Assembly: GCF_015207395.1 (NCBI RefSeq)
Contig: NZ_JADEWX010000025.1
Span: 1-52,968, forward strand
From: Nodosilinea sp. LEGE 07088
Lineage (GTDB): Bacteria; Cyanobacteriota; Cyanobacteriia; Phormidesmidales; Phormidesmidaceae
Direction: 5' to 3'
DNA: 52,968 nt
The position numbers and the translations under genes are program-made. Shown in pieces: positions 17,178 to 26,650 of this stretch (position 1 is its first letter; each line of letters opens with the position of its first letter). Below the pieces are notes generated by a model. The model made no database searches. It saw only the letters and a list, made by a program, of their open reading frames with translations, and was not told the origin of the DNA.

Positions 17178-17310
17178 GGAAAAGGATAAAAGTCCTGGCT
17201 CAACTACCCCGAAGAACCAGGACTCTTGAGCAGCGGAGAGTCTCCATCCGTCTCAAGCATGTAGAGGTAGTCAGAATTAGAACCGTAGAGAAAATCTGAC
17301 CGACCTCAAT
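17178..17310 (-). ncRNA. Inverted second copy of the psaL-upstream structured element
   Basis: The reverse complement of 17178-17264 matches 12551-12637 at 84 of 87 positions, and weaker similarity continues to 17310. The stem AGTCCTGG/CCAGGACT, the interleaved CTCAA/TTGAG pairing and the following TTTTATCCTTTT are conserved. On the minus strand no gene follows it: the next thing is the 3' end of the convergent antiporter. It is therefore not a leader here. It could terminate the unknown 431-residue gene that ends at 17472 or be an independent small RNA gene. Confidence 0.5.
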
Positions 17311-17371
17311 GGGTCAAATCCTGTGGATCAAATCTTGGTCGATAGGGCAGCCATGGTCCTACCGAGGGGAC

Positions 17372-17394
17372 GGGGGCATAGGCGCTATGCCCCC
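17372..17394. repeat. Perfect 23-bp hairpin
   Basis: GGGGGCATAG (17372-17381), loop GCG, CTATGCCCCC (17385-17394): a 10-bp perfect stem. It resembles the dispersed palindrome between psaA and psaB in style. It lies 77 bp downstream of the 431-residue minus-strand gene and lacks a T-run. Confidence 0.75.
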
Positions 17395-17471
17395 GATTGT
17401 CAAGGCATCAGTCAGGGGCGAATCGCAGTTCGTCCAACATCAACGTGCTCAGGAATGCTACCAGGCAAATG

Positions 17472-18767
17472 CTACCGGGCAGTAGTGTGGGAGAGATCGA
17501 CACTGCCAAAGTTAAGACTGAGAGCAATATTGATATTCTCAAACATGGTGACCAGCCATTCTACGGTTTCACTAGAAACCGTTTCGTAGTGGTTAAACAA
17601 GAGCGAAAAACGTCGCTCTACAAAAGGCCTAACTTTTTGGCAAATTAGCAAGATTCGCAGCAGTAGCCCCGTAGTATGCACCGGCCCCAAGTTGTTAATC
17701 AGATCGAGAAATACATAGTGCTGACGTCCAGCACTGGGGTCAACCACTAAAAAATTAAACAGATTACTGCAGGTTCGCACCTTGAGAAAGTCATCGACAG
17801 GGCTGCTATCGCTGTCGTTACAAGTTGCCAGGAGGTGATCTTGCAGCATAGTCTTGAACTGTCGCTGGCCGTATCCGACATTAACATCGGCCATGATGTA
17901 ATCAAACAAGTCTTCTTTAAACTGCCTAAAGGAGGCCCCCTGATCGTGGGTGAGCAGAAATCGCTGAGCACCATCGCGATAGCTTTGGCCATGGTCGCGA
18001 CGACGGGCAAAATGCCGCAGCGACGAGGCCAAGTCGTGGTCGCTTAGAAGCGTGGGGTTGGGTACCACTCGCAGTTTTTCGGCAACGTCATCCCGCCCCT
18101 GGCGATGCATGCGCCCCTGGCGAACTCGGTAGGTGACGTAGTGAGATAGGTCTACCTCAAACTTATGCTGGGCCTCAACCTGCATGTTACGCACATATTG
18201 CTGATGTTGCAGGTCGCTGTCTTCAGTAACCAGGCAGTGCTCGTAGAGGTAAGGGTAACGATTGATTAACGACCCCAGGGGCACAGCCTCGGCTTGTCGA
18301 TAACGGGGCAGGGCTGAGTGGCGCGCTTCGATAATGCGAGCTAGGCGTTTAAGGGCTAGGTACTGCTCTGTATCGCGAAAGTTGTGAGTAACATGGCGCA
18401 AGCGGCGAACAGAACGCGAGCGTGACAGCTCTGGCACTCGGCTCGGTGGAGTTGACTCAAGCAGGGCAATCAGTACAGGAATAGCAGGCTGCAGCTGAGT
18501 GTTAGTCTGCCACCGATTAATTAAAATGTGGCAGCAGCGGTTGAGGATAAAGCGAAAATACTCGTCGATCTCATGGCAGCTTAGCAACCGATCAAGCGCC
18601 GCTACCACCTCGCGGTCGGGGTAGCCAAAACCATCTAGAAAGAGCGCTTGGAAGCGATCGATCATAGCATCAGGAGATTCTACCGATACACAATCGAGAA
18701 GATGGCTATACAAGCGCTGCTCGTCGGCAGTAGTAATTCGGCTGTTATAGGTCGATTTAGTCTTCAC
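17472..18767 (-). CDS. Conserved hypothetical protein, 431 residues
   Basis: I do not recognise a domain. The protein is soluble by appearance, with no signal peptide or long hydrophobic span, and is rich in Arg, His and Leu. It looks mostly alpha-helical. A charged segment (about 215-275, with many RR/RH pairs such as RHFARRRDHG) could bind nucleic acid or phosphate, which is only a guess. The opening codon is GTG at 18767 (MKTKSTYNSR); the Shine-Dalgarno is weak. Codon use and HIP1 frequency match the neighbours, giving no sign of recent transfer. It stands alone, with a hairpin and the inverted structured element at its 3' side. Confidence 0.7.
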   Translation of the reverse strand: MKTKSTYNSRITTADEQRLYSHLLDCVSVESPDAMIDRFQALFLDGFGYPDREVVAALDRLLSCHEIDEYFRFILNRCCHILINRWQTNTQLQPAIPVLIALLESTPPSRVPELSRSRSVRRLRHVTHNFRDTEQYLALKRLARIIEARHSALPRYRQAEAVPLGSLINRYPYLYEHCLVTEDSDLQHQQYVRNMQVEAQHKFEVDLSHYVTYRVRQGRMHRQGRDDVAEKLRVVPNPTLLSDHDLASSLRHFARRRDHGQSYRDGAQRFLLTHDQGASFRQFKEDLFDYIMADVNVGYGQRQFKTMLQDHLLATCNDSDSSPVDDFLKVRTCSNLFNFLVVDPSAGRQHYVFLDLINNLGPVHTTGLLLRILLICQKVRPFVERRFSLLFNHYETVSSETVEWLVTMFENINIALSLNFGSVDLSHTTAR

Positions 18768-19381
18768 GTATTTACCGCCCTTGCCCCATCAACAGGCAGG
18801 TTGACTTAAACTCAACCCACGTGGACTGCGATGAGAAAAACTTTGGAAAATAAACCCACAGGCTAAGGTACGAAGCCAAGAGATGCACAGCTTTGATGGC
18901 AATAACAGTCCTTAGCCTTATTAAAGATGGCGGCAGAGCCTTTCTGCGTCAGTTTTTACACTGGACAATCACCCCAACACCTTAAGACTACTGCGTGGAT
19001 TCTCCGGTTTCTGGGAATATGTCGAGGGTATTAACGAAATTCCAGTAAAATTTGCTGTCAAACTATAAGGCAACCATAAACTTCAACGAAGACTCAGCGG
19101 GTTCATCACATGAGGAACCCCGCAGCCAACCTTTGACGTATTCGACCATAGCCTAATACTTAAACGCTGAGGAGAGGGGGATCAACCGTCACCTCCCTGA
19201 AGAACGTCTAGAAGGTAAAAGGTTGCTAAATCAACGTTCTAGCTCGCCAGACCCACGCCCCAAAGCCAGCACCCATCCTAATCGAGAGCCCAATTTCCTT
19301 TACAATCAAATCACCCGAGGGCAAGGCTCGAGTAAAGAGCTGACATAGGGCCAATACTGCTACAGCATTTTAGTCAAAGCT
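18768..19381. other. Divergent promoter spacer upstream of murF
   Basis: About 610 bp between two divergently transcribed genes. Only very short open frames occur (the longest plausible is about 29 residues from 18898) and none has a good ribosome binding site. No repeat family or riboswitch was recognised. Confidence 0.4.
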
Positions 19382-20752
19382 ATGGGTTTTTCGTCGCTGG
19401 CCACCTTAGCAGGAGCCATTCAGGCTCCGTTGGATTACATACCGCCGCCCCTCGGAGAAGTCGAGGTATCAAGTATCACTACGGATACACGGCATCTACG
19501 TGAAAATGCCTTATTTATTGCCCTGCATGGTGACCGATTTGATGGCCATCAGTTTGTGGAGCATGCGATCGCCAATGGGGCCATTGCTGCTGTCGTCGAG
19601 CAGAGCAAATGTCTGGCCCATCTACCCTGTTTACCAGTGGCCGATACCCTGGTGGCCTATCAAGCGCTGGGGCACTGGTGGCGGACTCAGCAGCGGGCTG
19701 CCATTGTGGCGATTACCGGCTCAGTGGGCAAGACTACGACCAAAGAGCTGATTGCAGCGGCCCTCGCCACCCAAGGAACTGTCCACAAAACTCAGGCCAA
19801 CTACAACAACGACATTGGTGTTGCCAAGACCCTATTACAGCTTCAGCCCATCCACGACTTTGGGGTGGTAGAAATGGGCATGCGGGGGCCAGGGGAAATT
19901 GCTCGACTGGCACGGGTGGCGACCCCAGACATAGCGGTCATTACCAATGTGGGAACGGCCCACATTGGTCGCTTAGGGTCTGAGCAGGCGATTGCCGATG
20001 CCAAGTGTGAATTATTAGCCGAGCTACCGCTCGCAGGCACAGCAGTGCTGAACCACGATAATGCTCGACTCATGGCTACCGCTCAACGGGCCTGGTCAGG
20101 GCAGACCATCACCTTTGGGCTAGAGGGTGGAGACGTGCACGGCCAACTGGTGGACGCGGGTACGCTAGCTGTGCAGGGCATCAACTTGCCTCTGCCCTTG
20201 CCCGGTCGCCACAACGCCCTCAATTTGCTCGCTGCGATCGCGGTGATGCAGTCCTTAGAATTGCCCTGGCAGGTGCTCAGCCAGGGCATTACCGTAGAGT
20301 TGCCCAGCGGTCGCGCCCGCCAGATTACCCTGCCCAACGATATTGTGCTGCTCGATGAAACCTACAATGCTGGCATGGAGTCGATGACGGCAGCCTTGCA
20401 TCTGCTGACCGAGACTCCGGGGCAACGCCACATTGCCGTGCTGGGCACGATGAAGGAACTAGGAGCACAATCCATCGCGCTCCATCGTCAAGTCGGGCAA
20501 GTTGTGAGTCAGCTCGGGTTAGATGTTCTGCTGACCCTGGCCGACCCTGAGGAGACCCTGGCCCTAGACGAGGGTGCCACAGGCGTGAAGACCCTTGCCT
20601 TTGAGCACCCACAGACCCTTGCTCAGCAATTGCTGGAACTAGTTCAGCCGGGCGATCGCATTTTGTTTAAGGCTTCGCGATCGGTTGCCCTCGATCGGGT
20701 GGTCGATCAGGTTGTACAAACGCTCCAAACTTCTATGGATGCGCCTCCTTAG
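19382..20752 (+). CDS. murF: UDP-N-acetylmuramoyl-tripeptide--D-alanyl-D-alanine ligase MurF
   Basis: Last cytoplasmic step of muropeptide synthesis: adds D-Ala-D-Ala to UDP-MurNAc-tripeptide using ATP. The 456-residue protein has the three Mur ligase domains: substrate-binding N-terminus (to about 100), ATPase core with P-loop ITGSVGKTTTKE around 111-122 and VVEMGMRGPGEI, and C-terminal domain with LDETYNAG. VVEMGMRGPGEIARL is specific for MurF rather than other Mur ligases. Start ATG at 19382. It is alone on its strand and convergent with the DUF3086 cluster (50 bp apart). Confidence 0.95.
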   Translation: MGFSSLATLAGAIQAPLDYIPPPLGEVEVSSITTDTRHLRENALFIALHGDRFDGHQFVEHAIANGAIAAVVEQSKCLAHLPCLPVADTLVAYQALGHWWRTQQRAAIVAITGSVGKTTTKELIAAALATQGTVHKTQANYNNDIGVAKTLLQLQPIHDFGVVEMGMRGPGEIARLARVATPDIAVITNVGTAHIGRLGSEQAIADAKCELLAELPLAGTAVLNHDNARLMATAQRAWSGQTITFGLEGGDVHGQLVDAGTLAVQGINLPLPLPGRHNALNLLAAIAVMQSLELPWQVLSQGITVELPSGRARQITLPNDIVLLDETYNAGMESMTAALHLLTETPGQRHIAVLGTMKELGAQSIALHRQVGQVVSQLGLDVLLTLADPEETLALDEGATGVKTLAFEHPQTLAQQLLELVQPGDRILFKASRSVALDRVVDQVVQTLQTSMDAPP

Positions 20753-20802
20753 CCTCCTCAATCGAGGCTGAGGTTGGAGCATGAGGCCGCTGCCCCAGGA
20801 GT

Positions 20803-21909
20803 TTAAAAGTAGTCATACTCTGCCGCCGGATTCATGGGGTCAGGGGCAAAGGCCAGCCATAGGGGAAACTGTAGCAGGGCCAGGCTAATCACCGACTCCG
20901 CTTCATCGACCACAATAAACGGTAATCCGTTATCAGCCGTGATCCGTTCTGCTCGCTGGGCTAAGGGCTCTGGTGCATCAAACAACATGACGCCCTGCCC
21001 CGTGCCAAAGTCAGCCCGAGAAATACCCAGACAGTCTTGCAGACCCCGTCGCCACTCGCCTAAACGCTCAGGGCTATTAGACAGCACCAACGTGCGCAAA
21101 CGGTTGCCGTAGAGCGCATACAAAATCGACAGGGCTGCTGATGCCACCAGCACATTTTGCAGGCGACTGCCCATACTCTTGACGGCTCCACGACCCCCTT
21201 GGGCAAAAAACCAGTTAGAGACGCGCTCGGCATGGATAGGCTCAAAGGTACGCCGTAGTTGCCACAGAGGACCATAGTAGTCAGGGCGCATGCGGTACTG
21301 GTCGAGCAAGCTGCGAATGCGCTCGGTCTGGTCTTGAAAGGCATTGGCAGCAAAGGCAGGTTCAGCGGGGGCAGGTTCAGCCGCCGCCCGGGTGCGATCG
21401 CGCCCTCGAGATTGCATCTCGGGCGCTGCACTACTCCGACTGGCTGGAGCCAAATCAAGCTGCTCTGCGGCTACCGAAAGATCTTGCAAACTGCCGACTA
21501 GATAATCTTTAAAACCCTGCACTCGCACTGCTAAATCCTGAGATGCACCCGCAAAGGTCGTGCGCATTTCAGCCCGAATCCGCTCTTGTCGGCGCTCTAG
21601 GGTTTCAATTTCTTGTTGCAAACTACGCTTGCGCTGTTCTAAATCAGCCGTACCCTGCTGTACCATACGGCCAATATCAGCCTGAATTTTTTGAAACTGG
21701 TCTTGCGTCAGGCGGTTATAGGTGGTTTGTAAGTCAGCAATGCTGCGCTTAAGGTCGGCTTCTTGCTGACGCAGAGCATCAATGCGAGTGTTCCAGTCTG
21801 ATTTCAGCCCCGATGGCTCAGCAGCCCCTGAGCCAGTGTTCCCGCCAATGCTGCTCTCTGGCCCCAGACCTGATTTCGATAGATCCTCTGCGGTCATATC
21901 GGCTCCCAT
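20803..21909 (-). CDS. DUF3086 protein with central coiled coil
   Basis: About 368 residues from the ATG at 21909, which has AAAAAGG nearby; the open frame extends 11 codons further to a TTG. After a polar N-terminal tail comes a long coiled coil (about residues 35-120, QQEADLKRSIADLQTTYNRL and onwards), a low-complexity linker and a globular C-terminal domain (about 190-368). This matches cyanobacterial DUF3086 by layout and neighbours. Function is unknown. It follows DUF3119 and an MlaE-type permease in the same direction. I recall this arrangement from other cyanobacteria, which suggests a shared envelope role; that is inference. Confidence 0.7.
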   Translation of the reverse strand: MGADMTAEDLSKSGLGPESSIGGNTGSGAAEPSGLKSDWNTRIDALRQQEADLKRSIADLQTTYNRLTQDQFQKIQADIGRMVQQGTADLEQRKRSLQQEIETLERRQERIRAEMRTTFAGASQDLAVRVQGFKDYLVGSLQDLSVAAEQLDLAPASRSSAAPEMQSRGRDRTRAAAEPAPAEPAFAANAFQDQTERIRSLLDQYRMRPDYYGPLWQLRRTFEPIHAERVSNWFFAQGGRGAVKSMGSRLQNVLVASAALSILYALYGNRLRTLVLSNSPERLGEWRRGLQDCLGISRADFGTGQGVMLFDAPEPLAQRAERITADNGLPFIVVDEAESVISLALLQFPLWLAFAPDPMNPAAEYDYF

Positions 21910-21961
21910 AGACCTTTTTGCCAGCCTATCAGATGAGGGCAAGATTCGCCCTAGCCAACCC

Positions 21962-22369
21962 TTAGCTTGGATCTTGAGCAGCAGCGCAGTGGGCTTCTAA
22001 ACAGGCCCGTAGCTCAGCAGGGCCAAACAAAATAGGCAAAAAATGAATGCTATTGACTTCGCGAAAGTAAAACAACACGGGTACCGGTGCCCAAAAAATT
22101 TCCCAATGCTGCCAGTTAGCGTAGGGAAATGTCCGAATTTGCTGTTCTCCCCGATAGATATCTAAAGCAGTTTCGGTAAATCGCAACGTCAGGGTCAGGG
22201 TCTGTACCAGTAGAAATAGACCGAATAACCCCAGCACCGCCCCTAGCCAGAGGTTAATCGCGATTAGCAACATGCCGCAGCCAACCACCACCATCGGCAC
22301 ACGATAGCTGCGGGGTAAATCGGTGTAAGTAGCTGTCGAAGTAGAGGCCACAGGTTCAAGCACCGGCAA
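21962..22369 (-). CDS. DUF3119 family small membrane protein
   Basis: About 135 residues. One hydrophobic hairpin (about 25-60, VPMVVVGCGMLLIAINLWLG then AVLGLFGLFLLVQTL) anchors a small C-terminal domain with IYRGEQQIRTFPYANWQHWE and a VLFYFREVNSIHFLPILF strand, which look like a PH-like fold. The frame opens at a TTG with no obvious ribosome binding site, so the exact start is uncertain. It lies between the MlaE permease and the DUF3086 gene, all on the minus strand with gaps of 82 and 52 bp, consistent with one operon. Confidence 0.7.
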   Translation of the reverse strand: MPVLEPVASTSTATYTDLPRSYRVPMVVVGCGMLLIAINLWLGAVLGLFGLFLLVQTLTLTLRFTETALDIYRGEQQIRTFPYANWQHWEIFWAPVPVLFYFREVNSIHFLPILFGPAELRACLEAHCAAAQDPS

Positions 22370-22451
22370 AGTGCAGGAGTTATTTCTCAGTCGTATTTCT
22401 CAGTATAGAGGCATTGAGCAGCTCAGCCTCGGAAGCTAGATCGGGGTCTGC

Positions 22452-23249
22452 TTAAAAATTGCTGATGACCGCGCTACCAGTCCCCTGAAACATCAGCCAA
22501 GACAGAAAAAAGTTGCTGATAAATATCGCCAATAATGCCGTTACGACGGCGGTAGTGGTGGACTGCCCTACACCCTTAGCACCACCCGTGGTAGTCAACC
22601 CCCAGCTCGTGCCAATGATCGCAATCAAAATACCGAAGAAAAATGCCTTGATCAGCGAACTCACCAGATCCCAAATAGACAAAAAGTTTTTGGCTGAGTC
22701 TAAAAAGACCGTGTAGGTAATGCCGTACTGATTGGTTGCAATCAGCAATCCCCCTGTCATACCGGTAATAAACGACAGCACATTGAGCAGCGGCAGCATC
22801 AGAGCACAGGCGATCACTCGCGGAATCACCAGGTAATCGATCGGATCGGTTTTGAGAATTTGCAAAGCATCAATTTGCTCTGTCACACGCATGGTGCCAA
22901 TTTCAGCGGCAAAAGCTGACCCTACTCGGCCAGCAATGATCACTGCCGTTAGCACCGGACCCAGTTCTCGAGCCAGCGTCAGGGCCAATACCCCGCCCAC
23001 CGCTGCACCAGCTCCAAAGCTAAGAAATTCTCGAGTGACCTGGATGGTAAATACCATGCCCACAAAAGCAGCGGTAATTAGGGCAATGAGTAACGACTCT
23101 GGCCCTACCGCCGCCATTTGCTCTAGGGTATTGCGCCGATGCAAGGGACGAGAGATGAGGTGAATGACTACCTGACCAGACAAAAAGGTCGCGGCCATGG
23201 CGCGCCGCGCCCACTGCCTCAGGTTTGAGCTTTCAGCCGCCTGTGTCAA
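22452..23249 (-). CDS. MlaE family lipid ABC transporter permease
   Basis: A 265-residue permease with five or six membrane helices and the family motifs ARELGPVLTAVIIAGRVGSAFAAEIGTM and EQIDAL, which define MlaE and the chloroplast TGD1 protein. In Proteobacteria and chloroplasts these permeases move phospholipids across the envelope together with an MlaF ATPase and MlaD binding protein; those partners are not in this window. The start appears to be TTG at 23249 behind AGAGGGGGCGGG. It heads a minus-strand cluster with DUF3119 and DUF3086. Confidence 0.92.
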   Translation of the reverse strand: MTQAAESSNLRQWARRAMAATFLSGQVVIHLISRPLHRRNTLEQMAAVGPESLLIALITAAFVGMVFTIQVTREFLSFGAGAAVGGVLALTLARELGPVLTAVIIAGRVGSAFAAEIGTMRVTEQIDALQILKTDPIDYLVIPRVIACALMLPLLNVLSFITGMTGGLLIATNQYGITYTVFLDSAKNFLSIWDLVSSLIKAFFFGILIAIIGTSWGLTTTGGAKGVGQSTTTAVVTALLAIFISNFFLSWLMFQGTGSAVISNF

Positions 23250-23530
23250 TGCCCGCCCCCTCTTTTAAAGAATATTGATGGTACGGAAAGACAACTAGTG
23301 AGGGTATACGCTACGCCAAGCTACAAACGTAGGCTATGCAGCAGCAAGATCGACTGGGAATGCGATCGCCTCAACCACAGGTCTATGGGAACTCTACCCA
23401 GGATCTGTGGTTTTTGACAACTGACCGCTGCATTATTAGCCAACTTAGAGACCGATCCTTAAGCAAAGCAGTGGTCATTGGCGATAGGACTCATCTATCC
23501 TAAAAGACGGAGTCTAGCCATGGTGGTTGA

Positions 23531-25093
23531 GTGCAGCCTAAAGAGAGAACTCCGCGTCTAAGACGCGGCTGGTTGGTGGGACTAGTGGCTGTGGTGGGCT
23601 TGTGGCTATGGTCGCCAGTGGCACCAGCCGTTGCTCAGCAGCCGTTACAGACAGCTCAAGCTATTCAACCCTACCTCGACCGAGTTGCTGAAGCCGTCAC
23701 TGAGTTTACCCTCGACAACGGGATGAAGTTTATTGTCCTGGAGCGCCACCAGGCTCCGGTTGTATCGTTTATGATTCATGCCGACGTAGGGGCCGTCAAT
23801 GAAGCCGATGGCAAAACCGGCGTGGCCCATTACCTAGAGCATTTGGCCTTTAAGGGAACCCAACAGATTGGCACCCGCAACTATGCCGCAGAGAAAGCCC
23901 TATTCCAGGACATGGATCAGGTTTTTGAGCAAATTTTGGTCGCAGAAGCAGCTGGAGACAATGTCCAGGCTGAAGAGTTGAAAGTCAAGCTGACAGCCCT
24001 GCAAAAAGAGGCGGCCACCTATGTAGAGCAAAATAAGTATGGCCAAATCATTGATCAGGCTGGCGGCGTAGGTCTTAACGCTACTACTGGAGCCGATGCC
24101 ACCCGGTATTTCTATAGCCTGCCCTCAAACAAGCTCGAGCTGTGGATGTCTCTGGAGTCAGAGCGATTTTTAGAGCCAGTCTTTCGGGAATTTTTTGAAG
24201 AAAAAGACGTCATTTTAGAAGAGCGCCGCATGCGGGTAGACAACTCACCCATCGGCAAGATGATTGAGGAATTTTTAGGGGCTGCATTTGAAGTACACCC
24301 CTATCGTCGCCCGGTCATTGGTTACGAAGAAGACTTGTATCGGGCTACTCGCGACGATATTCAAACCTTCTACGATACCTACTACGGCCCTGAAAACCTG
24401 ACGGTAGCTGTGGTTGGTGACGTCGACCCAGCCCAGGTCAGAGAATACGCCGAAATATATTTTGGTCGATACCAGGCCAAGGCCGCTCCGCCAGATGTGG
24501 TGTTTGACGAGCCAGCCCAGACTGACAGCCGCGAATTTACGCTAGAGCTAGACTCAGAGCCATGGTACTTAGAGGGCTATCATCGCCCCGGCATTAACCA
24601 TCCTGACCACGCCATCTACGGCATGATTGACAGCCTGCTGGTCGGTGGACGCACCTCGCGCCTTTATAAAACCCTGGTGGATCAAACCCAAATCGCCCTT
24701 GACGTGGGCAGCTTAAATGGCTTCCCAGGCGACAAATATCCCAATATCTTCCTGCTCTACGCCCTGACAGCCCCTGGCCATAGTGTGGAAGATATCGCAG
24801 CGGCCTTTCAACAAGAATTAGAGGCCCTCAAGACACAGCCCCTTTCATCCGCAGAGCTCGAGCGAGTTAAGACCCAGGCGCGGGCTGGGTTGCTGGGGAG
24901 TCTGGCCTCAAATTCGGGTATGGCCTCCTTGCTGGCCGAATATGAGGCAAAAACGGGTAGCTGGCGCAATATCTTTGCTGAACTTGCAGACATTGAGGCG
25001 ATCAGTGCCGAGGATGTGCAACGAGTGGCCCGAGAGATGTTTGTGCCTACCAACCGCGTTGTTGGCAAGCTGATGTCTACGTCGGGCTCATAG
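23531..25093 (+). CDS. M16 zinc peptidase, catalytic subunit
   Basis: A 520-residue secreted or periplasmic peptidase. A basic N-terminus and hydrophobic signal segment (about 13-35, ending PAVAQQ) precede the peptidase. The inverted zinc motif HYLEH is at 100-104, with the downstream glutamate in the EERRM region. This is the active half of an M16 pair; the next gene lacks the zinc motif. Together they resemble the heterodimeric M16B enzymes and mitochondrial MPP, which clamp and cut unstructured peptides. The start is a GTG at 23531; no in-frame ATG lies nearby. Confidence 0.9.
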   Translation: MQPKERTPRLRRGWLVGLVAVVGLWLWSPVAPAVAQQPLQTAQAIQPYLDRVAEAVTEFTLDNGMKFIVLERHQAPVVSFMIHADVGAVNEADGKTGVAHYLEHLAFKGTQQIGTRNYAAEKALFQDMDQVFEQILVAEAAGDNVQAEELKVKLTALQKEAATYVEQNKYGQIIDQAGGVGLNATTGADATRYFYSLPSNKLELWMSLESERFLEPVFREFFEEKDVILEERRMRVDNSPIGKMIEEFLGAAFEVHPYRRPVIGYEEDLYRATRDDIQTFYDTYYGPENLTVAVVGDVDPAQVREYAEIYFGRYQAKAAPPDVVFDEPAQTDSREFTLELDSEPWYLEGYHRPGINHPDHAIYGMIDSLLVGGRTSRLYKTLVDQTQIALDVGSLNGFPGDKYPNIFLLYALTAPGHSVEDIAAAFQQELEALKTQPLSSAELERVKTQARAGLLGSLASNSGMASLLAEYEAKTGSWRNIFAELADIEAISAEDVQRVAREMFVPTNRVVGKLMSTSGS

Positions 25094-25135
25094 CCCCAGA
25101 TTGTGTCTATTTTTTGTCCTGTTTCTATTGGTTCT

Positions 25136-26620
25136 ATGAGCTGGTTTAATCGCCGACGATCACTGATGAGCTGGCTAATTCTGGCGATCGCCACCCTGAC
25201 CGCAGTTATTGGGCTCAGCTGGCAGCCTGCGGCGATCGCCAACACTGCCCGTCATTACACTGAGCTAGAGTTTGGCCCCCTAGGTGAAATTCAGTTTCCC
25301 GACTACGAGCGCTATGAACTCGCCAATGGGCTGGTAGTTTACCTGATGGAGGATCATGAACTGCCGCTGGTTAGCGGCAGCGCCACCTTCCGCACCGGCT
25401 CGCGATTTGAGCCAGCCAGCCAGGTGGGGCTGGCCAGCGTCACAGGCGATGCCATGCGGCTGGGCGGCACCACAACGGTTTCCCCTGACGAGCTTAACCA
25501 GGCCTTAGAACAAAGGGCAGCCTCAGTCGAAACCAGCATCGATATTGACTCAGGTACAGCAAGCTTTAGTGCCTTAACCGAGGATTTAGCATCTGTTTTC
25601 GCCCTCTTTGCGGACGTCGTTGAACGTCCAGCCTTTGCCCCCGACAAAATCGACTTTTTGAAAAATCAGTACGCTGGCAGCATTGCCCGCCGCAACGATG
25701 ACCCAGATGACATCACCAGCCGCGAGTTCCGCAAACTGGTCTACGGTGCCGACAGCCCCTACGCCCGTGTGATTGAATACGCTACCGTGAAAACCATTGA
25801 TCAAACGAGCGTACGGGAGTTTTATCGGGCTTCAGTTCGTCCCGATCGCACCATTCTGGGCATTGTCGGTGATTTTGACCGCGAGCAGATGAAGGCCCTA
25901 ATCGAGCAACATTTTGGCAGCTGGCAGGCCAGCGGCAATCCGTTGGATGTGACGACCCTACCCGAAGTTACCCAAGCCAAGACAGGGGTTTTTAATGTAG
26001 AGCAGCCCCAGCTCACCCAGAGTTACATTCAGATTGGGCATCTCGGTGGCCAGCTCAACAGCCCCGATCATGCTCCATTATCGGTCTTGAATGAGGTACT
26101 CAACGGCTTCAGCGGTCGGCTCTTTAACGAAATTCGCTCCCGCCAGGGGCTGGCGTATGTTGTCTATGCCTACTGGGCTCCCCGCTATGACTTTCCTGGG
26201 ATGTTCATTGGCGGTGGTCAGACGCGTAGCGATGCCACAGTACCGATGATTGAATCTGTCAAAGGTGAGATTCAGCGGGTGCGGTCTGCTCCCATTTCTG
26301 AAGCCGAGCTCAATCAAGCCAAAGATGCTGTCCTCAACAGTTTTGTGTTTAATTTTCAGCGTCCTAGCCAATCCCTAGAACGATTGATTCGCTATGAATA
26401 TTACGGCTATCCCCAGGACTTTGTCTTTCAGTTTCAAGCAGCGGTAGAACAAACGACTGCGGCTGAGGTGTTAACCGCCGCCCAGGAAAACATCGACCCC
26501 GATCAGCTAGTGATTTTGGTTGTCGGCAATTCTAAGGCAATCGAGCCTGGCCTCAATGCCTTAGCTCCCGATACAACGGTGACTTCGCTTGATATCACCA
26601 TTGCCCCAGCCGAGTCCTGA
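25136..26620 (+). CDS. M16 family protein, non-catalytic partner
   Basis: About 494 residues from the ATG at 25136, 42 bp after the catalytic M16 gene. The signal peptide (MSWFNRRRSLMSWLILAIAT, cleaved near AIAN) predicts export. The position of the zinc motif is degenerate (no HxxEH in VSGSATFRTGSRFEPASQVG). The C-terminal domain has NEIRSRQGLAYVVYAYW, the Arg...Tyr pair that binds the substrate backbone in the non-catalytic subunit of M16 heterodimers. So this protein probably supplies substrate binding to its upstream neighbour. The open frame extends to a GTG at 25103, but the ATG gives a normal signal peptide. Confidence 0.88.
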   Translation: MSWFNRRRSLMSWLILAIATLTAVIGLSWQPAAIANTARHYTELEFGPLGEIQFPDYERYELANGLVVYLMEDHELPLVSGSATFRTGSRFEPASQVGLASVTGDAMRLGGTTTVSPDELNQALEQRAASVETSIDIDSGTASFSALTEDLASVFALFADVVERPAFAPDKIDFLKNQYAGSIARRNDDPDDITSREFRKLVYGADSPYARVIEYATVKTIDQTSVREFYRASVRPDRTILGIVGDFDREQMKALIEQHFGSWQASGNPLDVTTLPEVTQAKTGVFNVEQPQLTQSYIQIGHLGGQLNSPDHAPLSVLNEVLNGFSGRLFNEIRSRQGLAYVVYAYWAPRYDFPGMFIGGGQTRSDATVPMIESVKGEIQRVRSAPISEAELNQAKDAVLNSFVFNFQRPSQSLERLIRYEYYGYPQDFVFQFQAAVEQTTAAEVLTAAQENIDPDQLVILVVGNSKAIEPGLNALAPDTTVTSLDITIAPAES

Positions 26621-26650
26621 GCATCGTTAATGGGTCAATGGCGCACCCAG

